This document shows positions 1 through 10,240 of a stretch of DNA of 35,000 bases, piece after piece; position 1 is the first letter of the stretch, and each line of letters opens with the position of its first letter. The notes under the pieces are model-generated. The model did not search any database and was not told the origin of the DNA. It saw only the letters and a program-made list of their open reading frames with translations. Origin of the DNA: Symbiodinium natans (taxonomy: Eukaryota; Sar; Dinophyceae; Suessiales; Symbiodiniaceae); the NCBI GenBank assembly GCA_905221605.1, contig CAJNDS010001557.1, forward strand, positions 287,501-322,500, written 5' to 3'. The position numbers and the translations under genes are program-made.

Positions 1-437
1 TCTTGCGGGGAAGAGGCCCAACACAAAAAGTCACCTTTTTTGAGGTGTTTCAGGCCGGAAAGGCCCAAAAAAGGTGACTTTTTGTGCCGGGCTCTTGCGG
101 GGAAGAGGCCCGGCACAAAAAGTCACCTTTTTTGAGGTGTTTCAGGCCGGAAAGGCCCAAAAAGGTGACTTTTTGTGCCGGGCTCTTGCGGGGAAGAGGC
201 CCGGCACAAAAAGTCACCTTTTTTGAGGTGTTTCAGGCCGGAAAGGCCCAAAAAAGGTGACTTTTTGTGCCGGGCTCTTGCGGGGATGCCGGGCTCTTGC
301 GGGGAAGCCTTTAAGGGCTCAGGGCTCAGGGCTCAGGGCTAAGGGGAAGAGGCCCGGCACAAAAAGTCACCTTTTTTGAGGTGTTTCAGGCCGGAAAGGC
401 CCAAAAAAGGTGACTTTTTGTGCCGGGCCTCTTCCCC
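1..437. repeat. Tandem hairpin repeat, about 92 bp unit
   Basis: Three successive units start near 1, 93 and 184, and a complete separate copy lies at 343-437. Each unit is an inverted repeat: arms with GGCCCGGCACAAAAAGTCACC and its complement surround a GGCC-containing loop. The last copy is symmetrical to its outer edges (GGGGAAGAGGCC against GGCCTCTTCCCC) and abuts a TTTAGGG array. It looks like a palindromic non-autonomous element that was tandemly amplified. Confidence 0.9.
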
Positions 438-505
438 GCGTTTAGGGTTTAGGGTTTAGGGTTTAGGGTTTAGGGTGTAGGGTTTAGGGTTTAGGGTTTA
501 GAGCT
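438..505 (+). repeat. TTTAGGG telomeric-type array
   Basis: Near-perfect TTTAGGG units directly after the palindromic repeat, with one GTGTAGG variant. Confidence 0.95.
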
Positions 506-931
506 TAGAGCACACCGAAAAGCTCTACACTGGTGAGTTACATGTTCCCCAACTCTGTCCCTATACTCACCTCTAATCAACCCTCGAATGAGAAATATAT
601 TTCAGGGTCTGGTTCAAACCTAACTTTCTTATTTCCATTTGGGGTTTTAAGAAATTTCGAAACCCTGGCTGAAAAAGGCAGATTTCTTATTAGAAGCCTC
701 AGCCGTATGTTAGAGATTTTAACTTGAGCTATAGAAGCTATAAATTTACAGCTGAGGGGCCCCACGCTGTAGAGCTACAAAGGCTACTACATTAGGAACT
801 AAGCCCGAAACCCTAAACCCCAAACCCTAAACCCCAAACCCTAAACCCTACCACCCAAAAAGACACACGAAACTGAAGACTTCGTTTTTTTTTCATCGGG
901 GTTTCAAGATTTTTTTAATCGGGGTTTCAAG

Positions 932-977
932 ATCCTCCACTGCATCCGGGAGACCGCGGCGCGGGCGTACGCCTTGG
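932..977 (+). CDS. Candidate exon
   Basis: Reads ILHCIRETAARAYAL plus one base after TTTCAAG and before a GC donor (TTGG|GCGTCT). It lies between a CCCTAAA and a TTTAGGG block. The minus strand (KTPKAYARAAVSRMQWRI) is also open. Confidence 0.3.
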
Positions 978-1088
978 GCGTCTTTTGAGGGTTTAGGGTA
1001 CCCTTTTTGGGGGGTTTAGGGTTTAGGGTTTAGGGTTTGGGGTTTGGGGTTTGGGGTTGCCCTAAACCACCTAAAGCGCCAAAACGCC

Positions 1089-1120
<32 letters not shown>

Positions 1121-1565
1121 ACCCTAAACCCGAAACAGCTACCAAGACACCATTGCCCAGCGTCACGCACAGGAAGCCCACCATGTTCAATCCTTCCAGG
1201 GTTCCGGGCTTAGGGATTAGGGTTTGAGGGGTTTAGGGGTTTGGGGTTTGGGTTTAAGGTTTAGGGGGGGGTAGGGGGGGGTACCCGGGCAGCTTTTCCA
1301 TGGAGGGCCAGGCCACCCGCACCGCATAAACTCACGGACCATAGGCGGTTTCGCACAGGACATAGGGGTCCTTTGGGAAAAAACCTCACCCCCCCCCTAA
1401 CCCCCCACCCCCCCTACCCCCCCAACCCCCTCCCCCCCCCCCCCACCAACCCCCCCCCCTTTCTGGTTGTTGGGCTTGGGTTGATGGGGCCCTCCTTCAA
1501 GCTGGCTTCAGCTCCTGTTTGGGTCCTGGTGCTACCCTACCCCCCCCCCCCACAACGTTTCACAG

Positions 1566-1654
1566 AGGCTCAAGCAAATCAACTTTTGGCATCCTTTGAG
1601 CTGACGAGCGCGTTTAAACCTTTCAACTATGCTCCAGCGGGGTCGGCGGCTTGA
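1566..1654 (+). CDS. Candidate terminal exon
   Basis: After TTTCACAG the plus frame reads AQANQLLASFELTSAFKPFN and YAPAGSAA before TGA. Composition is protein-like and it is followed by TTTAGGG-type sequence. No family recognised. Confidence 0.35.
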
Positions 1655-2089
1655 GCCGGAGGCTCTTAAATTAGAGTTCCGGGTTTAGGGTTTGAGGGTT
1701 TAGGGGCTTCGGGGCTTATAGGGGTTTAGTGTCTAGGGCTTTTGGGGGGTTTGGGGGGGTGTTAGGGGCTTAGGGTAGGGTTCTTTCGGTTTAGGATTTA
1801 GGGGTTTGGCGATCTGAGGTTTCGGTCAGGTCTCTTAACTAGGGTCCCTTCTTGGGGAAGCCCCTGTCAATTAGAACGCTGACGTTGAATCCTTGTCCCA
1901 AAGGGTCCTAAGTACCTATATGGGGGGACACTTACCCAAAGCTAAACCCTAAACCCTAAACCCTAAACCTTAAAACAGTAATTCCTATTATCGAAACCCT
2001 ATTTTCTACGATGTAGGTACTTAGGACCCTTCGGGGGTTCTGCCCTTCGCAGCTGCCACGAACTATGCGATGTTGCGGCCAGTCTTTTC

Positions 2090-2220
2090 TAGGATGCTCA
2101 GTAACCCAGGATGAAAAAGGGTACCCTTTTTTGCTTAAAGGGGATTATAAGGGAGCCTAACCCCCCCCCCCCAAAAAAAAAAAAACAAAAAGGGAATCAG
2201 GGCACTACTGGGCATCCTAG
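2090..2220. mobile_element. Family A inverted-repeat element
   Basis: Short MITE-like element: left end AGGATGCTCAGTAACC, core AAAAAGGGTACCCTTTTTT...GGGGATTATAAGGGA, right end GGGCACTACTGGGCATCCTAG. Inverted ends and a shared core recur at about ten places in the window. Confidence 0.75.
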
Positions 2221-2475
2221 TTTTGTAGTCTGGCTGTATCGCATGAGACCAACGCTGTCTTTGTGGGTTGAAGGTTTAGGGATCAGGGTTAAGGCTGGCC
2301 AAATAACGATGAAGGTATGGTGCCTCATTTTGAAAGACTGATTAGCAGGGTGTGTAGCATCACAAGTAACTTACCCTAAGCCCTACACCCCTCAACCCGA
2401 AACCGCAGCTTTGCATTAGTGGGTATCGGATCCCCAATTTAACCCTAAACCCTAAACCCTAAACCGTCCCCCGAA

Positions 2476-2545
2476 AGCCCTGAATCTTGAACGCTTCTTC
2501 ACATGGATAATTGCGCTGGCGGTGTGTGGGTTTACGGCGTTTAAG
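2476..2545 (+). CDS. Candidate membrane-protein exon
   Basis: Reads LNLERFFTWIIALAVCGFTA then FK, ending at a canonical AAG|GTTTAG donor formed with the telomeric repeat; the acceptor is GAAAG. The hydrophobic core is the length of a membrane helix. It lies at a CCCTAAA to TTTAGGG switch. Confidence 0.42.
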
Positions 2546-2679
2546 GTTTAGGGTTCAGTATTTAGGGTTTAAGGTTTAGGGTTTAGGTAGGGTTGAAGAA
2601 CGAAAGCCAAAAACCCAGTTTTACTTCGAACATCCCCACCTTGCTCCTCGTTAAAAAGAAAGAGCGCAAATAAGATGCT

Positions 2680-3190
2680 CAAACAAAGCACTCCAGGGAG
2701 TCTCTGGGGCTGGGCACTCCAGGGTCTCTGGAATTGGGCACTCCAGGGAGTCTCTGGGGTTGGGCACTGTCTCTGGCACTCCCAGGGAGTCTCTGAGGTT
2801 GGGCACTCCAGGGAGTCTCTGATTTTGGGCACTCCAGGCACTCGGTTGGGCACTCCAACTGCGGTTTGGGATCGGGCTGGCGTTGGGCAATTCAGGAGTC
2901 TCTGGGTTGGGCGCTCCACGGAGTCTCTGGTTGGGCACTCCAGTCAAACTCGGGGGTTGGGCACTTCAGGGAGACTGTGAGGGGGACTGTGAGACTCTGG
3001 GGTTAGGATTCCAGGAGTGTCTGGTTGGGCACTCCAGGGAGACTCTGGGGTTGGGCACTTGATGGAGTCTCTGGGGTTGGGCACTCCAGGGACACCATTT
3101 CAGAAAGTCTGGCGGTGGGCATTTCAGGAAGTCTCTGGGGTTGGGCACTCCAGGGAGTCTCGAGGAGTTGAACGGGCGAGGAGAAGAGTT
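2680..3190. repeat. Minisatellite, about 28-bp unit
   Basis: Roughly fifteen to twenty imperfect copies of a unit built on GGGCACTCCAGGGAGTCTCT. The GAGTCTCTGGGG segments vary in length. Open frames across it on both strands are repeat artefacts. Confidence 0.9.
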
Positions 3191-3535
3191 CCGGGCGAGG
3201 AGAAGAGTTGAGTTTAAAATCTAACAACCCCACACCGAAGGTGGGGAAAAAACATTAAGTCCAAGCGTTTCAGCTCTTAATGCAGATGGGGCTTCCCTGT
3301 TAGGATGTTCAGGGTTTAAGGTTTAGGGTTTAGGGCTTAGGGAACCCCCCGACCCCCAAACCGCCGAGGGGGAGGAGGTTCCCTAAAACCTAAACCCTAA
3401 ACCCTAAACGCCTAGAAGCTAACACTCAGTAAGCGCGCCTGCGTAGAAGCTAAAGATTCCAGCGATGAACATGAGCCTGTCCTCCTGTTGCCAGAGACTC
3501 CAAAAAACTCCTACAACTAAGGAACAGTCCTTAAA

Positions 3536-3650
3536 CCATATGGGTGGTTGTCAAAATTATGATCCCTTCTGGGGTACCCTAAATATAAGGTGCCCCGTGA
3601 TGATTTTTTATGCAAAAAGGGACCATAATGTTGACAACCGCCCATATGGG
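3536..3650. mobile_element. Family D hairpin element
   Basis: Arms of about 33 bp, starting CCATATGGGTGGTTGTCAAA, pair with a complementary arm ending near 3650. The core has GGGGTACCCTAAATATAAGG, which recurs in diverged form near 18220 and 30980. Confidence 0.8.
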
Positions 3651-3710
3651 TACTTCCCCAAATAGGGGTCCCCATATAAGGAACCCTGCTATATGTTAAG
3701 GAAGATTCCT

Positions 3711-3824
3711 TAACTAGACCCGGGAGTAACCTAGGAATAAAAAGGGTGCCCTTTTTGGATTTAAGGGGATTATAAGGGAACCCCAACCCTGAAAAAAAAA
3801 AAAGCCTACTCCCGGCACTAGTTA
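3711..3824. mobile_element. Family A element
   Basis: Ends TAACTAGACCCGGGAGTAAC and its partial complement, ending GGCACTAGTTA, around the shared core AAAAAGGGTGCCCTTTTTGG...GGGGATTATAAGGGA. Confidence 0.75.
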
Positions 3825-4376
3825 ATGAAGGGGTATTGGAGTCCCTGGGTGGGCTGGCGGGGCCTTCCGGCTGTTGGGGGGGGGGGGGGGGGGCATGGTG
3901 CTGTTTAGGGATAACGGGGCTGATAGAATGCATGGGGTTTTGCCGAGTGCAGCTTGGTTCTAGCTTCAGGGTTGTCAGCTCTTTTCCGAGTTTCTTGAGG
4001 GAGTTGCAATCTAGACCACAGGGGATAGGGATTGGGGGTCTCAGAACTCCCCAAATCCCAAAGTGGATCAAAACCTCCCACAGTGTTGTTGGCCGGCAGA
4101 AACGAGTGAGAACCCTTGTAGCTGCTAGCATCGCTTCCCTAAAACTCCAAAAACACCCTGAACCCCCAAATGTAAAAAAAAAACAAAACTAGGGCTTATG
4201 GCTTCTCTACTTTGAAGCAGCAAGATAATGCCATGGTGCCAGAGCGTCTGAAAACTTTGTAAAGCCTTAGCATCTTGTTTTTTGAAGATCAGTCTTTTAG
4301 GGTCCAGGGTTTGGGCACACTAAACCCTGAACCCAAAACCCTAAACCAAAACCCCGAACCCTACACCCTACCTAAA

Positions 4377-4499
4377 CTAGGCTGCCCAGTAACCTAGGCT
4401 TAAAAAGGGTGCCCCTTGTTTTTTGCTTTTAAAGGGGTTTATAAGGGAACCTAAACCCCCCCCCAAAAAGGGGAAGAAGGGTACTACTGGGCATCCTAG
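4377..4499. mobile_element. Family A element
   Basis: CTAGGCTGCCCAGTAACC left end and GGTACTACTGGGCATCCTAG right end around the shared GGGGTTTATAAGGGAACC core. Confidence 0.82.
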
Positions 4500-4500
4500 T

Positions 4501-4602
4501 CTTAGTTGTCCAGTACCTAGGGGTTTTAAAGGTTAACCTTTGGGATTATAAGGGGAATATATTAACCCAAAAAGGTTAAAGGTTACCTACTCTACTACTA
4601 AG
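4501..4602. mobile_element. Family A-like element (A2 subtype)
   Basis: Immediately next to the previous copy. Ends CTTAGTTGTCCAGTACC and CTACTACTAAG, with the inner pair AAAGGTTAACC / GGTTAAAGGTT. A similar element lies at 34207-34310. Confidence 0.7.
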
Positions 4603-4617
4603 TAGTAAACCCTCCAG

Positions 4618-4654
4618 ACCTGAAAAGCGCCCTGGATCTCCTCAGCTGCAAGAG
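4618..4654 (+). CDS. Candidate exon (strand uncertain)
   Basis: On + it reads LKSALDLLSCK after CTCCAG and before a GC donor (AGAG|GCGCGC... region). On the minus strand AEEIQGAFQVWR follows CTTGCAG. It abuts a long TTTAGGG block on the right. Confidence 0.3.
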
Positions 4655-4691
4655 GCGCGCGAGGCGCGGATGGAGGGCTTGGGGTCTGCTT

Positions 4692-4796
4692 GTTTAGGGT
4701 TTAGGGTTTAGGGTTTAGGGTTTAGGGTTTAGGGTTTAGGGTTTAGGGTTTAGGGTTTAGGGTTTAGGGTTTAGGGTTTAGGGTTTAGGGTTTAGG
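4692..4796 (+). repeat. TTTAGGG array
   Basis: About fifteen uninterrupted TTTAGGG units; the next block (4995-5072) is in the opposite orientation. Confidence 0.97.
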
Positions 4797-4994
4797 GGTA
4801 CTGGTGAACCGCTCCTTCACGCTGGCAAGAGCGTCACCAATAGCTACACATGAAACTCCCTGAGAAGCAGTTCTACTCAGATCTTCAATGAACCAACTTC
4901 CTTCAGTTAAAGCGGGATGCAGATCCAACTAGAACTGGTTTAGGGTTTACAATTATAACTGTACTTCTAAGTGTACTCATAAGCATACTAGAGT

Positions 4995-5072
4995 ACACCC
5001 TAAACCCTAAACCCTAAACCCTAAACCCTAAACCCTAAACCCTAAACCCTAAACACTAAACCCTAAACCTCC
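4995..5072 (-). repeat. CCCTAAA array
   Basis: About ten CCCTAAA units with one CACTAAA variant, facing the TTTAGGG block at 4692 across about 200 bp of unique sequence. Confidence 0.96.
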
Positions 5073-5140
5073 AAGTAGAGTTCTGCCGTCTGCTCTAGGG
5101 GAAGGGTCCAGTAGGGAGTTTGGGGTTTAGGGTTTTCGGC

Positions 5141-5253
5141 TAGGCTGCCCAGTAACCTAGGCTTAAACAGGGTGCCCTTTTTTGCTTAAAGGGGTTTATA
5201 AGGGAACCTCAACCCCCCCAAAAAGGGAACAAGGGTACTACTGGGCATCCTGG
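5141..5253. mobile_element. Family A element
   Basis: Closely related to the copy at 4377: GGCTGCCCAGTAACCTAGGC left end, GGGGTTTATAAGGGAACC core and TACTACTGGGCATCCTGG right end. Confidence 0.82.
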
Positions 5254-5434
5254 TCGGGCTTAGGGTTTCAGAGTTTAGGGCTTAAGGGTTACAGGGGTTT
5301 AGGGGTTCAAGGGGTTTAGGAGGTTTAAGGGTTTGAAGGGGGTTTAAGGGTTTAAGGGATTCAAGGGGTTTCAGGGGTATTAAGGGCGTTTAGGGTCTGG
5401 TAGTTCGTCAAGGGCTTAGGGACTGGGCCATCAG

Positions 5435-5600
5435 GTCCCCTAAGCCCTAAGCCCTAAGCCCTAAGCCCTAAGCCCTAAACGCTAAACGCTAAACGCTAAA
5501 CCCTAAACCCTAAACCCTAAACCCTAAACCCTAAACCCTAAACCCTAAACCCTAAACCTAAACCCTAAACCCTAAACCCCTAACCCCTAAACCCTAAAGA
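5435..5600 (-). repeat. CCCTAAG to CCCTAAA array
   Basis: Runs of CCCTAAG, then CGCTAAA, then CCCTAAA: homogenised variant sub-blocks within one array. Confidence 0.95.
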
Positions 5601-6459
5601 TTCAGGGTGGTGGTGGTGGGGCCTGCTGGTGAACTCGATGAGAGCCTCCAAACCGCTCACACCGATCGATCCTCTGTGTAAAGCCCTAAGCCCAAAACCC
5701 GAAAGATGATAAAACCCAAACTTTTAGGGTTTAAGGTTTAGGGTTTAGGGTTTAGGGTTTAGGGTTTAAGGTTTAGGGTTTACTTCGTAGGATCTAGCTC
5801 CCAAATTACAGATGGTGTCCCCCCAGGTTGGCAGGCAGTTGAGGGGGACCCCGGGTAGACTCTGAACACTCACAACCCACATTGAAAGCCTAAAGCCCTA
5901 AAAACCACAGAGTTTTAGGATGTTGGGCTTAAGGGTTCAGGGTTATAGGGGTTTGGGGTCTAAGAGTTGAAGGGTTAGGGGCTTCGGGGCGTTTTGAGGT
6001 TTATGGATTTAGGGGTTCAAGGGTTCAGGAGTTCAAGGGTTCAGGGGTTTCCCCAAGCAAAACCTGGGCCATGCTGCAATGCCCGACTGGCGCAGCAAGA
6101 AGTGCATGTGCGACAGCATGGGCTGCAGGAGACAGTACGGCAGGCCTGGCCAAACCCAAAAAATCCATAAAACACAAAATACAAAAAAAAACAAACAAAA
6201 ACAAAAAGCCCCAAAAGCCCCAAAAGCCCCAAAAGCCCCAAAAGCCCCAAAACCCCAAAAACCCTAAAAACCCCAAAAACCAAACCCTAAACTCCATAGC
6301 ATGGGCTGGTAGTGTAAGGAACCAGGGGTGGGGGGTTGTTTACGGGGTACTCCCTTGTTGAGGCACCTTTATGGCTTACGAACGCCTTCAATTTGGGGGA
6401 GAATGAACGCTCCCCCCCTGCCTGTAAGGTGCGGCTTCGGGTTTGGTTTAGGGCTACAG

Positions 6460-6487
6460 GAGAACCCGGCCCTCAATGAAGAAGATG
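6460..6487 (+). CDS. Candidate exon
   Basis: Nine codons, ENPALNEED, plus one base between CTACAG|G and a GT donor (GATG|GTTTGG). Clean splice sites but short. Confidence 0.33.
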
Positions 6488-6857
6488 GTTTGGGGTTTAG
6501 GGTTTAGGGTTTAGGGTTAGGGCCACTGGGCATCCTAGTTGGGCACCAGGGCTGGGAGCTTTGGACAACCTCGTATGTCGAAGTTCGGCGAAAACCTTGG
6601 CGCTTCCGACGAAAATCTTAGGATTAGAGTGTAGGGTTTAGGGTTAAGGGTTAAGTTAAGGGTTAAGGGCTAAGGGCTAAGGGTTAAGGGTTTAGGGCTT
6701 AGGGTTCCACACGGTTTGGAGTTTGTGGCTGAAGAGTGGTGCCCGGGCCCCAAAAGTTCTGCAGCAGTCAAGAGTGCAGTTTTCTTGAGCTGGGGCTGCC
6801 CTGTTGCCTTCTGATCGCTGGGTTCCGGGCTTTCTTCCCTTACGGGGTCCATCTCAA

Positions 6858-6952
6858 TCCCTAAACCCTAAACCCTAAGCCCTAAACCCTAAACCCTAAA
6901 CCCCATACCCTAAACCCTAAACCCTAAACCCTAAACCCTAAACCCTAAACCG
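6858..6952 (-). repeat. CCCTAAA array
   Basis: Near-perfect units between two candidate coding islands. Confidence 0.95.
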
Positions 6953-6955
6953 TTT

Positions 6956-7109
6956 TTTCGGGTCATCTGCAGCTGGAGACGCTGGCTCCAGCTTGGTGAT
7001 GGTCGGCTTGGACGGGCTTTCTTCGCAGTCTCTTGGGCAGCGGCTGGGCCATCTTGCTCTGCTGCCTCTTCTGATGGAGCCGACGGCGGAACCACCGGAA
7101 AGGTCGGCA
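6956..7109 (-). CDS. Candidate N-terminal exon, disordered protein
   Basis: From an ATG at 7109 the minus strand reads MPTFPVVPPSAPSEEAAEQD and continues alanine/serine/lysine-rich to a GT donor that is the first telomeric unit (AACG|GTTTAG). A second frame is open over the same span. If real, it would be divergent from the candidate start at 7150. Function unknown. Confidence 0.3.
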
Positions 7110-7149
7110 TCTTGGAACAAGTCTTTCGTCCCCAAGCCCTAAACCCCAA

Positions 7150-7170
7150 ATGGCCGATGCGTCAGACTCT
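7150..7170 (+). CDS. Candidate start exon
   Basis: ATG GCC start followed by MADASDS and a GT donor (TCT|GTAGGG). Very short, so support is weak on its own. It would begin the plus-strand gene suggested by the islands at 7476, 8005 and 8443. Confidence 0.25.
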
Positions 7171-7307
7171 GTAGGGCTTAGGGTGTGCAAGACATTCTAG
7201 GCCAAATGCTATCGGGGCCGGGGCATATCGGCAAATCCCTAACAGCAGCCCTCTAAACCCTGAACCCCAAACCCCAAACCCTAAACCCCAATATGGCCTA
7301 CAATCGC

Positions 7308-7349
7308 CAGGAGCATGTGGTCCACGAAGAAGGCCGACAACCAGCGATC
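7308..7349 (-). CDS. Candidate exon (strand uncertain)
   Basis: On the minus strand DRWLSAFFVDHMLL lies between TTGCAG|GAT and CTG|GCGATT, the AG|G and GC style of the dynein introns. On the plus strand EHVVHEEGRQPAIL follows CGCCAG|GAG. Both readings are coding-like, so the strand is unresolved. Confidence 0.35.
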
Positions 7350-7475
7350 CTGCAATTGACACAATTTATGTTGAGCGAATTGGAGTTCTAGGGCTTGACT
7401 ATGGGGTACAATCGGAGCTTCTAAACTCTAAACCCTGAACCCTAAACCCTAAACCCTATAACCTAAAGGATTCAG

Positions 7476-7580
7476 GTCGTCTTGTAGCAACCATCGGTCT
7501 CCTCGTACGGTTGACAGAGGATGCGCGCGACAAGTCTTCCTGGCTCCCCCCGGCTGGGTCACACGTTTCCTTCTTGTTCC
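7476..7580 (+). CDS. Candidate exon, unknown protein
   Basis: After ATTCAG|G the plus frame reads RLVATIGLLVRLTEDARDKS and on through SSWLPPAGSHV; it stays open to about 7630. The hydrophobic start could be a membrane segment. The minus strand is also open. Both flanks are CCCTAAA, so the orientation rule does not help. Confidence 0.35.
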
Positions 7581-8004
7581 TGGTTGATGTGGTTTCAGAG
7601 AGAAAGAGTGAGAGACAGAGAAATAGAGGCTGATCGCTACAACCGCTGCAGACCCCCAAAAACCCCAAACCCTAAACCCTCAACTCTCAAGCCGAAACCC
7701 TGCACAACCCAGAATACCCTAAACCCGAAACCCTAAACCCTAAACCCTAGTGGACCTGTTTCGGCAACCTTACAGTGGAGTGAACGGTAGCAAGCGGGCT
7801 GTATGTAGGCAGGGTACAAGTCCGCACATTCAGTCGTCAAGTCTAGTTCATGGTAGGGATAATATTAAAAACGATGTTTTATTCCTTATAGGGTTTAAGT
7901 ACCCTTACAAATGTAAAATGTTACCCAACTATGACAAAGAAGTTGTCAAGCGTATTACTCAGGTGTAGCCACAGGGAACATGATGTGCTCAGAGGTGCGG
8001 TCAG

Positions 8005-8241
8005 AAGTTTGCCGGACTGAACTTGGATGCTGAGGAAGCCATGACGATGGTACAGCTGCGCTGTTGTTGTCACTCAGTCATGCGCACAGCGAAGTCGATG
8101 GATGTCTTGTGGAGGCTTTTGCGTGAACCAGGACACCCAGAGCAGGCAGACTTATATTGCATGGCAGGGCTAGAGGGTCGTTGCAATGTGTGGACAACTC
8201 TAAACCTTGCAGCCAAATCTATACCCAGAGCTGCGGTGTAG
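8005..8241 (+). CDS. Candidate exon with stop, unknown protein
   Basis: After a GGTCAG acceptor the frame reads KFAGLNLDAEEAMTMVQLR, then a cysteine/histidine stretch, SMDVLWRLLREPGHPEQADL and finally LNLAAKSIPRAAV before TAG. About 78 codons uninterrupted, long for this window. No family recognised. The end could instead be a GT donor (GCG|GTGTAG) with the stop lying in the intron. Confidence 0.45.
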   Translation, partial: KFAGLNLDAEEAMTMVQLRCCCHSVMRTAKSMDVLWRLLREPGHPEQADLYCMAGLEGRCNVWTTLNLAAKSIPRAAV

Positions 8242-8442
8242 GGCTTAGGGTTTAGAGTTTAGGGTTTAGGTTCAGGGTTTAGGGATTTAAGGTGTAGGGT
8301 TTCGGGTCCAGGGCGGACCTATAGACTCACACCGGACACGTGTCGCCAAAGCACTCAAACCCCGCAATGTCACCCTAAACCCTAAACCCTAAACCCTAAC
8401 CCCTGAACCCTGAACGCTGAACCCTGAACCCTGAACCCTCAG

Positions 8443-8505
8443 CCGGAGCCGCTGATCCCATGGATGATGCCCTCCGGCTTGTTAAGGAGCCTCAGCTTTC
8501 GGGAT
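8443..8505 (+). CDS. Candidate exon, unknown protein
   Basis: Reads GAADPMDDALRLVKEPQLSG between CTCAG and a strong GT donor (GGAT|GTAAGG). It lies at a CCCTAAA/CCCTGAA to TTTAGGG switch. Another plus frame is also open. It probably belongs with the candidate exons at 7150-8241. Confidence 0.45.
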
Positions 8506-8604
8506 GTAAGGGTTTAGGGTTTAGGGTTTAGGGTTTGGGGTTTAAGGTTTAGGGTTTAGGGTTCAGGGTTTAGGGCTTAGGGCTTAGGGCTCAGGGTTTA
8601 GGAT

Positions 8605-8703
8605 TGGGATGTTCCCCCTTATACTAACAGCTCCTTTATAGGGAATATATTACCCCTATTGTAATCACTATTAAGAACTGTCAGTGTAAGGGGAACATCC
8701 CAA
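8605..8703. mobile_element. Family B inverted-repeat element
   Basis: TTGGGATGTTCCCC at the left and GGGGAACATCCCAA at the right, extended inward by TTATACTAACAG / CTGTCAGTGTAA. It is flanked by TTTAGGG blocks on both sides. Related copies at 11252 and 16692. Confidence 0.85.
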
Positions 8704-8908
8704 GGTTTAGGGTTTAGGGGTTGAGCGGTGTAGGGATAGTAGGGGTTTCGGGGGGTTGGGGTTTAGAGCAGGGTTTCGGGGTTTAGGGTTTAGGGGTTGG
8801 GGGTCGCTGGGATCCGCGGCAATCCCAGAAAGACAACGGTTCTTGTTGCGGGGGCTGACAGGGAAACCAGTCCCAAAAACGGCGCAAAGGGCCCCTTCGA
8901 AATGAAGT

Positions 8909-9021
8909 CCTAGACCCAAGAGCAACCTAGAAATAACAAGTGTGTCCTTCTTGGTTTACAGGGGTTGATAAGGGGACCCAAACCTTAGAGAAAGGGAACA
9001 TAGGGCGCACTCTGGTTCCTA
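8909..9021. mobile_element. Family A element, diverged
   Basis: CTAGACCCAAGAGCAACCTAG left end resembles the 3711 copy; the core is GGGGTTGATAAGGGGACCC and the right end CTGGTTCCTAG. Confidence 0.6.
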
Positions 9022-9069
9022 GATTCTGTGAGCCACGGTTTAGGGTTTAGGGTTTAGGGTTTAGGGCTT

Positions 9070-9440
9070 AGGGTTTACCTGGAACCCCAACAACCAAATT
9101 GTTTTTGGTCGTTTGGTTTTTTACGGTTTTTTACGGGCGAATACGGGTGATTACGGGCGTTTAGGAAATTTATGGGCGTTCTTCTTTTGGCTCTTGAAAT
9201 TACGGATATTTATGGGCGTTTAGTGGTTTTTGAGGATTGGTGCAGAATTATGGGCGTGTAGGGGTTTTATGGGCGTTTAGTGGTTTTTGAGGATTGGTGC
9301 AGAATTATGGGCGTTTAGGGGTTTTATGGGCGTTTAGTGGTTTTTGAGGATTGGTGCAGAATTATGGGCATTAGGGGTTTCGGGGTTGATCCAAACAAAC
9401 AGGGTTTCGGGGTTGATCCAAACAAACAGGGCTGAGCATG
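9070..9440. repeat. TTACGGGCG / TTATGGGCG repeat region
   Basis: TTTTACGGGCG- and TTATGGGCGTTTAG-type units. Three copies of a roughly 57-bp unit containing GTGGTTTTTGAGGATTGGTG lie at about 9205-9370, then two tandem copies of TTCGGGGTTGATCCAAAC with about 29-bp spacing. No gene seen. Confidence 0.85.
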
Positions 9441-9985
9441 CCAAAAACAACCAATCCTGAGCCCCTCAAAACTCCAATCCCGAATCCCTACCTGGCAACC
9501 CACCCTTCTCGGCTTGAGATGGGGCGAGATTCATGGGTTTTTCTATACATGAGGCGTTTCCGTATAGATTTCAGGGGTTTTCCGTAGATTTCAGGGGGCT
9601 TTCCGTAGATCAAGGGTTTTCCGTGGGAGTTTCCCGTATTTCGGCTTTCCGTGGAATTATAGGTGCAATGTTTCGAATTCGAGAGTGCGTTCAAGGCATC
9701 ACAGAGCAGAAACCCTTTCCGTGACCTTTCCGCGCCAGCTCAAATTATGGATTTTTTACGGATTTTTACGGTTTTTTATGGTTTTTTTACGGTTTTTTAT
9801 GGGCGTTTTTGCGTGGATTCTTTCCGTAGGGGCTCTTGGTAAGGCCACGGAAACCCTAAATCAACAAGCTTACGGGCGAATTACGGGTTTTTATGGGTGA
9901 ATTACGGGGTTTTACAGGCGTTTGGGGTGCTATTGCCGATCTCAACTGGAAAAAAACAGTCCAACATGCAACTGTAGTGGCACCC
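9440..9985. other. Non-coding stretch rich in TTACGG motifs
   Basis: TTTCCGTAGA-type and TTTTTACGG repeats continue (9540-9915). Short open frames here are repeat-derived; nothing convincing is coding. Confidence 0.6.
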
Positions 9986-10240
9986 TCAACCCTAAACACC
10001 CTCACTACAAACCCTCAACCCTAAAAAACCCTCACTAAACACCCTCAACCCGACCCTAAAAACCCTCAACCCTAAAATCCCTCCTAAAAACCCTCAACCT
10101 AAAAACCCTCAACCCTAAAACCCTCAACCCTAAAAACCCTCAACCCTAAACACCCTTAACCCTAAACACCCTCAACCCTAAACACCCTCAACCCTAAAAG
10201 TCCTCAACCCCAAGCACCCTCAACCCTAAAAACTCTCAAT
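9985..10240 (-). repeat. CCCTCAACCCTAAAA degenerate array
   Basis: Irregular CCCTCAA, CCCTAAA and CCCTAAAA units, a diverged telomere-type block. Confidence 0.9.

Noticed and set aside
2569-3233. Overlapping open frames on both strands at the minisatellite
   Set aside because: Proteins are just the 28-bp repeat translated in several frames.
3517-4131. 204-codon minus-strand open frame
   Set aside because: It crosses two inverted-repeat elements and a poly-G tract; composition follows the repeats rather than a protein family.
6025-6361. Open frames with FWGFWGFWG or PKAPKAPKA repeats
   Set aside because: Produced by the CCCCAAAAG tandem repeat at 6205-6260.
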